Shown: piece after piece, positions 28,079 through 38,535 of the stretch
Numbering within the stretch: position 1 is the stretch's first letter
Layout of the letters: the number at the start of each line of letters is the position of its first letter
DNA from: Frateuria aurantia DSM 6220
GTDB lineage: Bacteria > Pseudomonadota > Gammaproteobacteria > Xanthomonadales > Rhodanobacteraceae
Direction: 5' to 3'
DNA length: 64,000 nucleotides
Assembly (NCBI RefSeq): GCF_000242255.2
Contig: NC_017033.1
Location: 744,001-808,000, forward strand
Translations under genes and position numbers: made by a program
The notes under the pieces: generated by a model
Databases searched by the model: none
What the model saw: the letters and a program-made list of their open reading frames with translations, nothing else
What the model was told of the DNA's origin: nothing

Positions 28079-29685
28079 CGCTGAGCGGCCTCGAAATGCA
28101 CGAAGCGCTGTTCCAGCTGCCACTGCTGGTCAGCCTTGGGGTTGGCGGCCAGCCAGCGGCGGCAGGCCGCCGGAGCCGCTCGGTCGGCGGCAGCACCCTC
28201 GCAGGGGCCGGCAAGGCGCTGGTACTGGTCCGGCTGCGCCCACAGGCTGCGACCGGGCAGGAAGCTGTGCTCCAGGCTGTTGCGCGCCATCCGCTTCAGC
28301 TGGAGGTAGTCCATGCCCTGTTCCTCCACCGCCTTGACGTATTCATGGGTCAAGTCGATACGCGACACACCTTCGTCGTCGGTGGACAGGGCGGTCGGGA
28401 CCTGTGCGGCCAGATAGGCATGCAAGGGGTGACGGGAACCGGTGACGCCCAGGATCACATCGTTGCTGGTCAGGTTGATCTCGACCAGTACATGGCGGCG
28501 GGCCAGCTCCTGCAGCAGCGCCTGCGGGTGGTCCTCGTCCATCAGGTCGACGCCGTGACCGATGCGCTCGGCATGCGCCTGCTCGACGGCCTCGCGGATG
28601 TGGAAGCGCAAGCCTTCGGGGGCGACCAGACCTTCGGCCAGTTCACCGGCATGCAGGCTGATATGGATCTCGGGATACGTGGCATGCAGATAGCCCAGCA
28701 TCCGCATCTGCAGATCATAGTCGCGCATCGACAGATAACCGTCTTCCGGCATCACGTAATTGATGCCGACCCAGCGAGGGTCATGCCTGGCGGCCTCGAA
28801 GCCCAGCACGGTCTGGGCGAACACCCGTTCGGGAGCGGCTCCGCGCAGGATCTGGTAGATAAAGCGCAGCTGGACCTGACAGCCGGGATCGGCCTGTGCG
28901 GTGCCGCAGTGCTGGATCTCGCCGCGCTGGGCCAGCGCCTGATCCAGCGCCTGCCGGTCCGCCTGCAGATCCTGGTCCAGGCCCTTGGCCAGCAAGGCCT
29001 TGCGCATGGCGGCAAAGTCCGGGTTCAGGCCCAGCTGCCGGGACAGGCTGATGGCGTGGCCGAACGGAGGGGTGTGCATCACCTCCAGATATTGCTCGTT
29101 CTGCAGGGCGGCACGGTGGGTGATCTCGGCCAGCCATTCGCCGGCATGACGCGAAGGATCCAGTGCCGCGAAGCGACCGAAGGCGGCGAAGAAGTGGTCG
29201 TGTCCGGACTCCCCGCTGTGGGCCACGAAGCTCCGCATCGACAGTGCGTCGATCATCGCATCGTATTGAGACTGGCTCAGCTGGCTGGCCGGCAGCTGCC
29301 CGGCCGGGCAGCTGCCGGGATGGCCTGCGGCTACCAGCTTCCATGCCTGGGTGTCGACGCAAAGTCCGTCCTGTGCCGCTTCGGCCAACAGGGTTTCAGC
29401 GTAGACGGCACCGGTCAGATGCAGGTGCAGGTCGGCGCCCTTGGGCATGTCGTGGAGGAAAGCACGCAGGCTTTCGGGGCCTTGCCGTGCGGCCTCGGTC
29501 ATCGCGGCCTGGGTCGTGGCCGCATGCGGATCGGGGTCGCCGGAGGTCTGGCTGGCGGCCGTCTGCACTCCGCCGGCCAGCAGGATCAGGCCGGCCAGCA
29601 GGGCGCGGGCCAGCGGTGAGTGGAGCGCGCGGAGCCGGCGAGGCGTTGCAGCCGATTCAGGGCTGATGGGCAGCGATGGGCGCAC
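28075..29685 (-). CDS. Secreted adenosine deaminase-like protein
   Basis: 536 residues from GTG 29685 with AAGGA six bases upstream; a TTG at 29722-29724 is an alternative. A signal-like segment (ARALLAGLILLAGGVQTAASQ) precedes the deaminase domain. Zinc and catalytic residues are in place: GADLHLHLTGAVYAE (HxH), ISLHAGELAEG (His and Glu), RIGHGVDLMDED (His) and ALSTDDEGVSR (Asp-Asp). Most bacterial Add enzymes are cytoplasmic and about 340 residues; this larger exported form resembles extracellular ADGF/ADA2-type enzymes in layout. It heads the deaminase-tilS-xseB unit. It could salvage external adenosine or deaminate another purine. Confidence 0.85.
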   Translation of the reverse strand: MRPSLPISPESAATPRRLRALHSPLARALLAGLILLAGGVQTAASQTSGDPDPHAATTQAAMTEAARQGPESLRAFLHDMPKGADLHLHLTGAVYAETLLAEAAQDGLCVDTQAWKLVAAGHPGSCPAGQLPASQLSQSQYDAMIDALSMRSFVAHSGESGHDHFFAAFGRFAALDPSRHAGEWLAEITHRAALQNEQYLEVMHTPPFGHAISLSRQLGLNPDFAAMRKALLAKGLDQDLQADRQALDQALAQRGEIQHCGTAQADPGCQVQLRFIYQILRGAAPERVFAQTVLGFEAARHDPRWVGINYVMPEDGYLSMRDYDLQMRMLGYLHATYPEIHISLHAGELAEGLVAPEGLRFHIREAVEQAHAERIGHGVDLMDEDHPQALLQELARRHVLVEINLTSNDVILGVTGSRHPLHAYLAAQVPTALSTDDEGVSRIDLTHEYVKAVEEQGMDYLQLKRMARNSLEHSFLPGRSLWAQPDQYQRLAGPCEGAAADRAAPAACRRWLAANPKADQQWQLEQRFVHFEAAQR

Positions 29686-29937
29686 AGGAAGTCCTTGGAG
29701 TTTCGAAAATGTTCCAGTCTCCAATTGTCAGTCAATTCGCCGGATGCAACCAGTACGAAGCCCGGCCTGGACTGCATTCGAACCGGCCCGCGGGCGAGTC
29801 GCTGCTGTTGAGATGCATGTCCGCGACAAAATGCAACAGTTGTGACAGGGTATGTCGGATTACGTAGGTGGTCGACCTGCAATATCGCGATGCGGCAATC
29901 ATCCGGTACCTCAACCCTTGGTGATGGAGAGCGGGCA

Positions 29938-31668
29938 ATGGCAGATCAGCAGTGGCTTCGACGCGGCCTGGCGTGGGCTTGCGGCAAACTGGGCATGGAA
30001 GGTCGTGATCATGACGCCGCCCGGTTGGGAGCGGAAACGGCCGAGGCCAGAGTGGTCGTGGATTCGCGGGGGCGGATCCGCTTTTGCAATGGCGCGGCTG
30101 CCGGACTGTGGGACTGTCAGGCCCGGGATCTGGAGGGGCAGCGGCTGGCCGATTGCTTGCACGAACCCTTGTCGACGGACCAGGTGCCGGCGGGCCGTCT
30201 GTGTCTGCAGTTGCGGCGCGGGGACGGACAGGTCCTCGAGCTGGTCTGGAACTGCAGCGAAGAGGGCCCCAAAGGCTGGCGGGTGCTGAGCCGTGCGACG
30301 GGACCGGCGTCGAGCGGCAGTCGCCACACGATCGAGCAGGCGCTGGAGCAGGCGCTGGATGCGGTGATCATGATTGACGGCCAGAACGCGGTGACTTTTT
30401 TCAACGCCGCCGCGGAAAAGCTGTGGGGCTATGCCAGGGACGAGGTGCTGGGTCGCAATGTCCGCATGCTGGTACCCATGGAGATCCAGTCCCGCCATGA
30501 CGGCTATGTCAATCGGCATCGCGACGGCGGTGGCAACAAGATCGTGGGGACCAGTCGCGAGGTCGAGCTGGAGCGGCGCGACGGCAGTCGCTGCTGGGTC
30601 TCGCTGGCCCTTTCCCCCTTGCTGGTGGACGGTGTCAAGGGCTATACCGCCTTCGTCCGCGATGTCTCGGTGGAAGTCAGGCAGCGGGAGCAGGTCCGTC
30701 TGCTGTCAATGGTGGCCGACGAGACCGACAGTCCGGTGATCATCACCGGTGCGGAAGGTCTGATCGAGTATGTAAATACGGGTTTTGAACGTCTGAGTGG
30801 CTATTCGGCCACGGATGTGATCGGGCGCAAGCCGGGAGCCGTGCTGCAAGGGGCGCATACCGATCCGGTGACCGTGGCGCGGATCCGCTCAAGTCTTGCC
30901 GCGGGCAAGGCTCTGTATGAGGAAATCCTGAATTATCGCCGCGACGGGTCGCCGTACTGGGCCTCGATGGTGATCAATCCGGTCCACGACAGTGCGGGAC
31001 TGGTGATCAAGTATGTCGGCGTCATGTCCAATATCACGGACAGCAAAAGCCGGGCCATGGATGACCATGTGCGCCTTCAGGCGATAGGACGTACCAGCCT
31101 GGTGGCCGAGTGGTCATTGTCCGGGGAGTGCCTGCAGGCCAATCCACTGTTGCGGCAGCAGCTGGGCCAGGTACAGGGTGATCTGCGACTGGAGTCCTTG
31201 CCGACGCTGCTGTCCGAGACCGACTGGCAGGCCTTGCTGAACGGTGGTGACGTGGTGGCTCGGATCGGGATGCCGCTGGAGGATGGCGGCACGCTGAGAC
31301 TGGCGGCGGCCTTCAGCCTGCTCTACGACGTGGAGCTTCGCCCGCGGATGATCGTGATGTATGCGCAGGATGTGACCGAGCAGGATACGGCAGTCGACGA
31401 TCTGGTGAGTTTGACCCGGCGTGTCGAGCATATTGCCGACGATATCCGGCAGGTGGCGATGCAGACCCATATGTTGTCGCTCAATGCGGCGATCGAGGCC
31501 GCTCATGCCGGCGATGGCGGTCGCGGATTTGCGGTGCTGGCGACCGAGATCCGTCGACTGGCGCAGCAGTCGAAGACCTCGGCCAGTGAAATCGGCCAGT
31601 TGCTGTCCGAGGCCAATCGGCGTCTGGCGGCGGCAGATGACAGTCGGGCCCGGCGCGAGGCAGCCTGA
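29938..31668 (+). CDS. Soluble PAS-domain chemoreceptor-like protein with candidate heme PAS
   Basis: 576 residues from ATG 29938 (GGAGA seven bases upstream). No membrane segment or HAMP domain is visible. Four PAS-like segments lie at about 35-120, 130-250, 255-370 and 375-483, followed by a short MCP signalling tip at 490-565 ([20 protein letters not shown], then [17 protein letters not shown]). The second PAS matches the heme-PAS of DosP and Fix[20 protein letters not shown] contains a His at 187 in the proximal-ligand position, and [14 protein letters not shown] has Arg207 in the oxygen-contacting position. DosP's distal Met position is Thr205. An oxygen or redox sensor is inferred. No cheA or cheW gene is nearby. 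Confidence 0.85.
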   Translation: MADQQWLRRGLAWACGKLGMEGRDHDAARLGAETAEARVVVDSRGRIRFCNGAAAGLWDCQARDLEGQRLADCLHEPLSTDQVPAGRLCLQLRRGDGQVLELVWNCSEEGPKGWRVLSRATGPASSGSRHTIEQALEQALDAVIMIDGQNAVTFFNAAAEKLWGYARDEVLGRNVRMLVPMEIQSRHDGYVNRHRDGGGNKIVGTSREVELERRDGSRCWVSLALSPLLVDGVKGYTAFVRDVSVEVRQREQVRLLSMVADETDSPVIITGAEGLIEYVNTGFERLSGYSATDVIGRKPGAVLQGAHTDPVTVARIRSSLAAGKALYEEILNYRRDGSPYWASMVINPVHDSAGLVIKYVGVMSNITDSKSRAMDDHVRLQAIGRTSLVAEWSLSGECLQANPLLRQQLGQVQGDLRLESLPTLLSETDWQALLNGGDVVARIGMPLEDGGTLRLAAAFSLLYDVELRPRMIVMYAQDVTEQDTAVDDLVSLTRRVEHIADDIRQVAMQTHMLSLNAAIEAAHAGDGGRGFAVLATEIRRLAQQSKTSASEIGQLLSEANRRLAAADDSRARREAA

Positions 31669-31734
31669 AGGCGGAGCGCGGTTCACTCAAGATGGCACTG
31701 CGCTGCCGGTCAGTTTCCGTGCGGGCGATTTATG

Positions 31735-31758
31735 AAAAACCGGGGCCGGCCCCGGTTT
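31735..31758 (-). terminator. Bidirectional terminator between the chemoreceptor gene and accA
   Basis: A perfect palindrome, AAACCGGGG (31737-31745) and CCCCGGTTT (31750-31758), surrounds CCGG. Read on the minus strand it ends in TTTTT (31739-31735), giving a good intrinsic terminator 12 bases after the accA stop. On the plus strand the T run is only three bases. Confidence 0.85.
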
Positions 31759-31770
31759 GCAGTGACCGGA

Positions 31771-32730
31771 TCAGCCTTCCTGGAAGGCGCCGTAGCCGCG
31801 CAGCCGCTCGTAGCGCCGCTCCAGCAGGGCTTCGGCAGGCAGAGGCTGCAAGGCATCGAGCTGGTTGAGCAGGATGTTCTTCAACCGGATCGCCACCGAA
31901 TGCGGATTGCGGTGGGCACCGCCCAGCGGCTCGCGAATGATCTTGTCGATCAGGCCCAGCTCCTTGAGGCGCGGGGCGGTCATGCCCATCTGTTCGGCGG
32001 CCTCGCGGGCCCGGTCGGCGCTCTTGAACAGGATCGAGGCACAGCCTTCGGGCGTGATCACCGAATAGGTGGAGTATTCCAGCATATTGGTGATGTCGCC
32101 GACGCCGATGGCAAGCGCGCCACCGGAACCGCCTTCGCCGATCACGGTGCAGATGATCGGCACCTTCAGATCGGCCATTTCCAGCAGATTGCGGGCGATG
32201 GCCTCGCTCTGGCCGCGCTCTTCGGCATCAATGCCGGGCCAGGCGCCGGCGGTGTCGATAAAGGTCAGCACCGGCAGTCCGAAACGCTCGGCCATCTTCA
32301 TCAACCGCAATGCCTTGCGATAGCCCTCGGGACGGGGCATGCCGAAATTGCGGCGGACCTTGGTACGGGTATCCCGGCCCTTCTGGTGACCGATCACCAT
32401 CACCGGGCGGCCCTTGATGCGGGCCAGACCGCCGACGATGGCCTGGTCATTGGCAAAGGCCCGGTCGCCGGCCAGTTCCACGAACTCGTCGCAGATCATG
32501 CCGACATAGTCCAGGGTATAGGGGCGGCGTGGATGCCGGGACAGCTGGCTGACCTGCCAGGGGCTGAGGTTGCGGAAGATCTCAGCCGTCTTCAGCTTGA
32601 GCTTTTCCTTCAGCCGGGCGACTTCATCGTCGATGTTGAATGCCTGGCCGTCGCTGGTGCTGCGCAGCTCTTCGATCTTGGCATCCAGGTCGGCAATCGG
32701 TTTTTCGAAATCGAGGAAGTTGGGATTCAT
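31771..32730 (-). CDS. accA: Acetyl-CoA carboxylase carboxyltransferase subunit alpha
   Basis: 319 residues from ATG 32730 ([19 protein letters not shown]), the usual length. The carboxyltransferase core shows [27 protein letters not shown] and [15 protein letters not shown]. AccA pairs with AccD to move the carboxyl group from biotin to acetyl-CoA, giving malonyl-CoA for fatty acid synthesis. It follows dnaE by 100 bases, the standard gammaproteobacterial order. A palindromic terminator closes the unit. Confidence 0.97.
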   Translation of the reverse strand: MNPNFLDFEKPIADLDAKIEELRSTSDGQAFNIDDEVARLKEKLKLKTAEIFRNLSPWQVSQLSRHPRRPYTLDYVGMICDEFVELAGDRAFANDQAIVGGLARIKGRPVMVIGHQKGRDTRTKVRRNFGMPRPEGYRKALRLMKMAERFGLPVLTFIDTAGAWPGIDAEERGQSEAIARNLLEMADLKVPIICTVIGEGGSGGALAIGVGDITNMLEYSTYSVITPEGCASILFKSADRAREAAEQMGMTAPRLKELGLIDKIIREPLGGAHRNPHSVAIRLKNILLNQLDALQPLPAEALLERRYERLRGYGAFQEG

Positions 32731-32830
32731 TCGTCGTGGAATCAGGTCAATAGCGCGCCAGTATACCGATCTGGGCGGATGGGGATAAGCACGCCGGCGT
32801 ATGGTCGCCGCAACAGCCTGCGGACCGGGG

Positions 32831-35800
32831 TCAATCCGAGCCCAGTCGCGCCAGCCGCACATGGGCGCTGAGGATGCCCGGCAGGGCCCTCAGCTCGCGA
32901 AGCAGTGCCGGACCGGCCTCGACCCGCCAATCCTCGCCCAATTCCAGGTCGGCGCGGGCCTGGCGGTTCTGGTAACCGCTGAGAACCACCGTGGCGCGGC
33001 CGCCGCGGAATCCGTTCAGGACCTGCTGCAGACTGGCCGAAAAATCGGGCCTGACTCCGTTGAGGCTCAGTTTCAGCAGGCGCGCATAGCGCCGACAGGC
33101 ATCGTCCAGACTCATCGCCGACTTGGCCCGCAGCTGGAAACCGCCGCCGGAGAATTCATCCACCCGCAGGCCGCCTTCCACCACCAGCATCTGGTCGCGT
33201 ACCAGCAAGGGGGCGACCTGCTGGTACAAATCGCCGAAGAAGCTGACTTCGATCAACCCGCTGCCATCCTCCAGCCGCACATAGGCATCGCTGTCGCCAC
33301 GCTTGCGGATGGCGGTGACCAGCCCGGCAACGGTCCAGGGCGTGTCGGGGCCGCGCCGGAAGCGGTTGCCTTCATCGCCATCGGACTTGCGCGGGCGAGG
33401 TGGCTGATAGCGTTCGACGATCTCTCCCAGCGGACAGGAGGCCAGCTGGGCCAGCTCCTCACGCCACGGGTCGGTGGGATGGCCGGACAGGAAGTGGCCC
33501 AGAGTGTCGCGCTCGCCATTGAGCAATTGTTCCAGTGGCCACTCAGGCACCTGGGGCATTTCCAGCGCCAGGGCCGGACCGCTGGCGCCGGCCGGGGCAC
33601 CGAACATGTCGTTCTGGCCTGACAACTGGTTGCGCAGATGCTGGTCGGCGGCACGGATGGCATCGGGCAGCTGTGCCATCAGGCAGGCCCGGTGAGGCCC
33701 CAGCGCATCCAGTGCGCCGGACAGCAGCAAGGCCTCCAGCACCCGCTTGTTGAGCTTGGCATCGCCGATGCGGCGGCAGAAATCACCCAGGTCGGTATAG
33801 GCGCCATGCTGGCGGCGCTCAGCGACGATGGCCTCGCAGACACCTTCGCCGACGCCCTTGATGGCACCCAGTCCGTAGCGGATCACCCGCGGCTCGACGG
33901 CGACGAACATGAAGTCCGAATGGTTGACGTCCGGCGGCAGGATCTCCAGACCGATGGCTCGCGACTCGTCCAGGAAGGTCACCGCCTTGTCGGTGTTGTC
34001 CATGTCCGAGGAGATCGTCGCGGCCATGAACTCGGCCGGATAATGCGCTTTCAGCCAAGCGGTCTGATAGGAGACCAGGGCATAGGCGGCGGCGTGCGAC
34101 TTGTTGAAGCCGTAGCCGGCGAATTTTTCCATCAAGTCGAAGATGGCGTCGGCTTTTTCGCCGGTCAGCCCGTCCTTGGCGGCACCTTCGCGGAACTTGG
34201 CGCGTTCCTTCGCCATTTCCTCGACTTTCTTCTTGCCCATCGCGCGGCGCAACAGGTCGGCGCCGCCCAGCGAGTAGCCGCCGACGATCTGCGCCATCTG
34301 CATCACCTGCTCCTGATAGACCATGATGCCGTAGGTCTCTTTCAGGATCGGCTCGACGCGCGGATCGGGATATTCCACGTCCTCGCGACCGTGCTTGCGG
34401 GCCACGAAGCTGGGAATCAGATCCATCGGACCCGGACGGTACAGCGCCACCAGGGCGATGATGTCCTCGAAGCGGTCGGCCTGGGCATCTTTCAGCATGC
34501 GCTGCATGCCCGAGGATTCCAGCTGGAACACCGCCACGGTGCGGGCACTCTTCAGCAGATCGTAGGTCGCGGCATCGTCCAGCGGCAGCGACTCGATGTC
34601 CAGCAAGGCTTCGCCAGCCGCCTCGCGGCGGCGGTTGATGGCCTTCACCGCCCAGTCGATGATGGTCAGGGTGCGCAGACCCAGAAAGTCGAACTTGACC
34701 AGACCGACGGCCTCGACGTCATCCTTGTCGTACTGGGTGACCACGCCGCCGCCGCCCGGCTCGCAATAAAGCGGTGCGAAATCGGTCAGCGGCGTGGGGG
34801 CGATCACCACGCCGCCGGCATGCTTGCCGACGTTGCGGGTCAGGTTTTCCAGGCTCAGGGCCAGATCGATCAGGGCCCGGGCTTCCTCGTCCTGATCGTA
34901 GAGCTCGCAGAACTCCCGGACGACACGATCCGGCTCCTTCTTCGCCTTTTCCGAGCGGCCCAGCACGCAGGACAGGGTCAGGTCCAGCGGTCGTGGCGGC
35001 ACCAGCTTGGCGATACGGTCGACCGCGTTGTAACCCATGCCGAGCACGCGGCCGGAGTCGCGAAGCACGGCCTTGGCCGCCATCGAGCCGTAGGTGATGA
35101 TCTGGCTGACATGGTCCCGGCCGTATTTGCGCGAAACGTAGTCGATGACCTCGTCGCGGCGGTCCATGCAGAAATCGATGTCGAAGTCGGGCATCGACAC
35201 ACGTTCTGGATTCAGGAAGCGCTCGAACAGCAAGTTGAACTGCAGCGGGTCCAGATCGGTGATCTTCAGTACCCAGGCCACCAGCGAACCGGCACCCGAG
35301 CCACGGCCGGGGCCGACCGGAATCCCGTTCTGCTTGCCCCAGTTGATGAAGTCGGCCACGATCAGAAAGTAGCCGGGAAAGCCCATCTTGATGATGACGT
35401 CCAGCTCGCGTTCCAGCCGGGCCTCGTAGTCGGCCAGGCTGTGGCCTTCGGCCAGTGGCGCGGCGGCCAGTCGTTCCTTGAGGCCCTCGCGGGCGATCTC
35501 GCGGATATAGCTGGCCAGGTCATGACCTTCCGGCACCGGAAAGTCCGGCAGGTAATAGGTGCCGAAGGACAGTTCCAGATTGCAGCGACGGGCCAGCTCG
35601 ACCGTGTTCTCCAGGGCCTCGGGCACGTCGGCGAACAACGCCGCCATGGCCTCGGCGTTTTTCAGGTATTGCTGATCGGTATAGTCGCGAGGGCGCTTGG
35701 GGTCGGCCAGGACCCGGCCCTGGTTGATGCAGACGCGGGCTTCGTGGGCATCGAAGTCCGACTGTTTCAGAAACCGGGTGTCATTGCTGGCAATCACCGG

Positions 35801-36385
35801 CAGATCCAGCTCGGTCGCCAGCTGCAAGGCCAGGTTGTTCCAGTGCTCCTCGCGCGGATGTCCGGTGCGGCTCAGTTCCAGATACAGCCGGTCCGGAAAC
35901 CGCTGCAGCCACGGCTGCAAGGCCGTACGCGCGACATCCAGCCCCTGGTCCATGGCGAGCCGGGCGGTCTCGCTGTCGCGGCCGAAGAGGGCGATCAGGC
36001 CGGCGCTGGCACCGTCAGGACCGGTGCCCAGCCACTGGGTGTCCAGCAGGGGCCGGCCGGCGGTCTGGCCGTCGCGCCACACCTGGGAGACCAGTCGCGA
36101 CAGGTTCAGATAACCCTCGCGGTTCTGGCACAGCAAGGTCATCCGCCAGGGACGGCCTTCATCATGGCCGGCCAGCCACAGGTCGCTGCCGCAGATCGGC
36201 TTGATGCCGGCGGCGCTGCAGGCCTTGTAGAACTTGACCAGGGCAAACATGTTGCTGTCGTCGGTCAGGGCGACCGCCGGCAGACCGGCCTCGGCACAGG
36301 CCGCTACCAGTTGCTTGATACGAATCGTTGAGTCAACGAGCGAGTACTCGCTGTGCAGATGCAGGGGAATAAAACGTGCGGACAT
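32831..36385 (-). CDS. dnaE: DNA polymerase III alpha subunit
   Basis: 1184 residues, the usual DnaE1 length. The N-terminal PHP domain ([17 protein letters not shown]) is followed by the polymerase palm with [18 protein letters not shown] and the catalytic acidic motif [15 protein letters not shown]. Further on are the fingers region, tandem helix-hairpin-helix motifs and an OB-fold ([17 protein letters not shown]). It is the replicative polymerase. It would normally follow rnhB directly; here mntH lies between, so dnaE and accA probably have their own promoter in the 198-base gap at 36386-36583. No confident promoter is visible there. Confidence 0.98.
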   Translation of the reverse strand: MSARFIPLHLHSEYSLVDSTIRIKQLVAACAEAGLPAVALTDDSNMFALVKFYKACSAAGIKPICGSDLWLAGHDEGRPWRMTLLCQNREGYLNLSRLVSQVWRDGQTAGRPLLDTQWLGTGPDGASAGLIALFGRDSETARLAMDQGLDVARTALQPWLQRFPDRLYLELSRTGHPREEHWNNLALQLATELDLPVIASNDTRFLKQSDFDAHEARVCINQGRVLADPKRPRDYTDQQYLKNAEAMAALFADVPEALENTVELARRCNLELSFGTYYLPDFPVPEGHDLASYIREIAREGLKERLAAAPLAEGHSLADYEARLERELDVIIKMGFPGYFLIVADFINWGKQNGIPVGPGRGSGAGSLVAWVLKITDLDPLQFNLLFERFLNPERVSMPDFDIDFCMDRRDEVIDYVSRKYGRDHVSQIITYGSMAAKAVLRDSGRVLGMGYNAVDRIAKLVPPRPLDLTLSCVLGRSEKAKKEPDRVVREFCELYDQDEEARALIDLALSLENLTRNVGKHAGGVVIAPTPLTDFAPLYCEPGGGGVVTQYDKDDVEAVGLVKFDFLGLRTLTIIDWAVKAINRRREAAGEALLDIESLPLDDAATYDLLKSARTVAVFQLESSGMQRMLKDAQADRFEDIIALVALYRPGPMDLIPSFVARKHGREDVEYPDPRVEPILKETYGIMVYQEQVMQMAQIVGGYSLGGADLLRRAMGKKKVEEMAKERAKFREGAAKDGLTGEKADAIFDLMEKFAGYGFNKSHAAAYALVSYQTAWLKAHYPAEFMAATISSDMDNTDKAVTFLDESRAIGLEILPPDVNHSDFMFVAVEPRVIRYGLGAIKGVGEGVCEAIVAERRQHGAYTDLGDFCRRIGDAKLNKRVLEALLLSGALDALGPHRACLMAQLPDAIRAADQHLRNQLSGQNDMFGAPAGASGPALALEMPQVPEWPLEQLLNGERDTLGHFLSGHPTDPWREELAQLASCPLGEIVERYQPPRPRKSDGDEGNRFRRGPDTPWTVAGLVTAIRKRGDSDAYVRLEDGSGLIEVSFFGDLYQQVAPLLVRDQMLVVEGGLRVDEFSGGGFQLRAKSAMSLDDACRRYARLLKLSLNGVRPDFSASLQQVLNGFRGGRATVVLSGYQNRQARADLELGEDWRVEAGPALLRELRALPGILSAHVRLARLGSD

Positions 36386-36583
36386 CGCGATTCACATGGT
36401 CGGACAGGGAAGGCTACCGCCGCCGTGGCGCGGCGGCAAGTTCAGGCCCTGCGGCTGAATGCCGGAGCCCGTGGCAGGCCTTGTCTCGCAATGGTCTCTT
36501 GCATTCTGAGATGGTTGGACCCGGCCCGCCGCCGGCCCCGATCCAGGTGGGCGGCCCGGCTTTGGCTTTCGGCGGCCTGACGC

Positions 36584-37870
36584 TCAGATCAGGCTGGCGA
36601 TCTGGCTGGCGTCCAGGTAAAGAATCACGGCGGTGGCCGCGATGGCCAATCCAAGCATGGGTCTGCCCAGGGTAAACCGGCCCATCAGTCGGCGGCGACT
36701 GACCAGAATCACCAGGGGCAGCAGGGCGAACGGCAGAACCAGCGCCAGCACATCCTGGGTCCATACCAGCACGCGGTCGGCAGACAGGCCGGGCACGAAC
36801 AGCACCAGCAGCAGACAGCAGGCGGTGCCCAGACCGCGGCTCAGCCAAAGGGCGGGGCCGGGTAGCCCGCCGCCGCGGGCAAAGCCCCGGCGTATCTGTC
36901 GGCCGGCCAGCATGCCGGTCAAGGTCGAGCTCTGGCCGGCCGCGTACAACGCCAGCGCAAAGACCAGTGCGGCGGCGCTGCCCAGGCTGACGGCGATGGC
37001 TTGATGGGCGTGGGCCAAGCTGTCGACGATCAGACCGGGGCGGCTCAGTGTGGCCGCTGCCAGCATCAGTATCGCGAGATTGACCAGGGCCGCCAGGCTC
37101 AGGCCACGAAAGGTGTCCGCTTCCGTGGCGCTGGCCAGCGCCACCCGTTGCTCGGGCGGTGCGGCTTGTACCCGGCTGGCGGTCATGCCCGAATGCAGAT
37201 ACAGATTGTGCGGCATCACGGTGGCGCCGATCAGGCCGGCCACCATCGCCAGCATGGCCGGGTGCTGCAGCGCCGATCCGCTGTGCAGCAGCCCCTGCCA
37301 GGCCGCTTGCGGCGAGGGATGGGCGCGATGGAGCAGAGCCAGGAAGCTGACCGAGACCACGGCCAGCAGCCCGGCGACCACATATTCGTGCTGTTCGGAC
37401 GCGCGGTGCCTGGACCCGATCAGGACCAGGCAGCCGGCCATGGCCGCCAGGCCGATCCCGGTTCCCAGGGGCAGGCCCAGCAACAATTGCAGGGCAATGG
37501 CGCTGCCCAGCAATTCGGCCATGGTGGTGGCGATGATCGCCAGCTCGGCGGCCAGCCAGGCAAGATCGGCCACGGCAGCGGGGAACTGGTGGCGGATCAG
37601 ACTGGCCAGATCGCGCCCCGTCGCCAGTGCCAGCCTGGCGCTGAGGTGCTGGAACAGCCAGCCCATGAGGCTGGCGAGGATCACGGCACCGGTCAGGGTG
37701 TAGCCATACCGGGCACCGGCCTGCAGATCGGTGGCCCAGTTGCCGGGGTCGACAAACCCCACGGCGACCAGCAGTCCGGGGCCCAGCCAGCGCGGTTTTG
37801 CCGCCGGAGGGATCGTTGCCTTCCCAATGCCGGGAAGGGTGTAGCGCAGATAGTGGACCAAGGCTGTCAT
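36584..37870 (-). CDS. mntH: Nramp family divalent metal (Mn2+/Fe2+) transporter
   Basis: 428 residues with about 11 hydrophobic segments. The Nramp metal-site signature is present in TM1 (VAIGFVDPGNWATDL type, seen as VGFVDPGNWATDLQAGA; Asp and Asn ligands) and TM6 (VAGLIGATVMPHNLYLHSG; Ala-x-x-Met motif region). It imports Mn2+ or Fe2+ with protons. It sits on the same strand between rnhB and dnaE, which are adjacent in most relatives, so it looks like an insertion. The short upstream gap (37871-37938) is AT-rich compared with its surroundings and holds an inverted repeat that could be an operator. Confidence 0.92.
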   Translation of the reverse strand: MTALVHYLRYTLPGIGKATIPPAAKPRWLGPGLLVAVGFVDPGNWATDLQAGARYGYTLTGAVILASLMGWLFQHLSARLALATGRDLASLIRHQFPAAVADLAWLAAELAIIATTMAELLGSAIALQLLLGLPLGTGIGLAAMAGCLVLIGSRHRASEQHEYVVAGLLAVVSVSFLALLHRAHPSPQAAWQGLLHSGSALQHPAMLAMVAGLIGATVMPHNLYLHSGMTASRVQAAPPEQRVALASATEADTFRGLSLAALVNLAILMLAAATLSRPGLIVDSLAHAHQAIAVSLGSAAALVFALALYAAGQSSTLTGMLAGRQIRRGFARGGGLPGPALWLSRGLGTACCLLLVLFVPGLSADRVLVWTQDVLALVLPFALLPLVILVSRRRLMGRFTLGRPMLGLAIAATAVILYLDASQIASLI

Positions 37871-37890
37871 GACCCTATTCAGTCATGCGC

Positions 37891-37906
37891 TTGACCATAT
37901 GTCCAA
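37891..37906. promoter_or_regulatory. Inverted repeat upstream of mntH, possible metal-regulator site
   Basis: TTGACCATATGTCCAA is a 16-base imperfect palindrome (12 of 16 positions symmetric) centred on CATATG, ending 20 bases before the mntH ATG. A TAAAAT-like -10 lies just upstream on the minus strand. By position it could bind a manganese or iron regulator, but it does not match the E. coli MntR box, so this is a suggestion only. Confidence 0.3.
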
Positions 37907-37938
37907 GTGATGGATTTTATGATTTTTATTGGCTGTGA

Positions 37939-38535
37939 CTATAGCGAGGCGACTTGCCGTGTCGCCAAGGCCTTTTTGACCGGAGCGTAACTGAGCCGAT
38001 GCTGCGGGCAGGGGCCGAGATGCTGCAGGGCCAACTGGTGAGCCGCAGTGGGATAGCCCTTGTGCACGGCAAAGCCATAGCCGGGAAAATCCTGCTCCAG
38101 CGCCTTCATGATGCGATCGCGGCAGACCTTGGCCAGAATCGAGGCGGCACCGATCGCCGGTTCCAGGCCGTCACCACCGACGATGGCCCGCGCTGGACAG
38201 GGCATGTCCGGGGGGATCTTGTTGCCGTCGATCAAGGCCTCGTCGGCAGCCGGCTCCAGACCGGCCACGGCCCGGCGCATGCCGGTCAGTGTGGCCTGCA
38301 GGATATTCAGGGCATCGATTTCCGCGACCTCGATGATTTCGATGCGCCAGGCCAGCGCGCGCTCGATGATCTGCTCGTACAGGGCTTCACGCCGCTTTTC
38401 GCTCAGTTTCTTGGAGTCGTTGAGGCCGGCAATCGGGCGTGCCGGATCCAGGATCACGGCCGCCACGGTCAACGGTCCGGCCAGGGGACCGCGGCCGGCT
38501 TCATCGACTCCGGCAATCCGGGAAGGTCTAGTCAC
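37939..38535 (-). CDS. rnhB: Ribonuclease HII
   Basis: 198 residues with the RNase HII motifs [19 protein letters not shown] (two catalytic acids), [15 protein letters not shown], and [19 protein letters not shown] (further acidic residue). It removes ribonucleotides from DNA and RNA-DNA hybrids. Its start overlaps the end of lpxB by eight bases, indicating coupled expression with lipid A genes. The downstream gene is mntH instead of the usual dnaE. Confidence 0.96.
   Translation of the reverse strand: MTRPSRIAGVDEAGRGPLAGPLTVAAVILDPARPIAGLNDSKKLSEKRREALYEQIIERALAWRIEIIEVAEIDALNILQATLTGMRRAVAGLEPAADEALIDGNKIPPDMPCPARAIVGGDGLEPAIGAASILAKVCRDRIMKALEQDFPGYGFAVHKGYPTAAHQLALQHLGPCPQHRLSYAPVKKALATRQVASL

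Noticed and set aside
29700-29740. A minus-strand TTGACT box and AATTG/CAATT inverted repeat upstream of the adenosine deaminase gene.
   Set aside because: At a 17-base spacing the -10 position reads ACATTT, a poor match, and the repeat is short, so I did not list it as a promoter or operator.
33638-36331. An 897-codon open frame on the plus strand opposite dnaE.
   Set aside because: dnaE is complete and conserved over this stretch; the antisense protein is Gly/Gln/His-rich and resembles no family.
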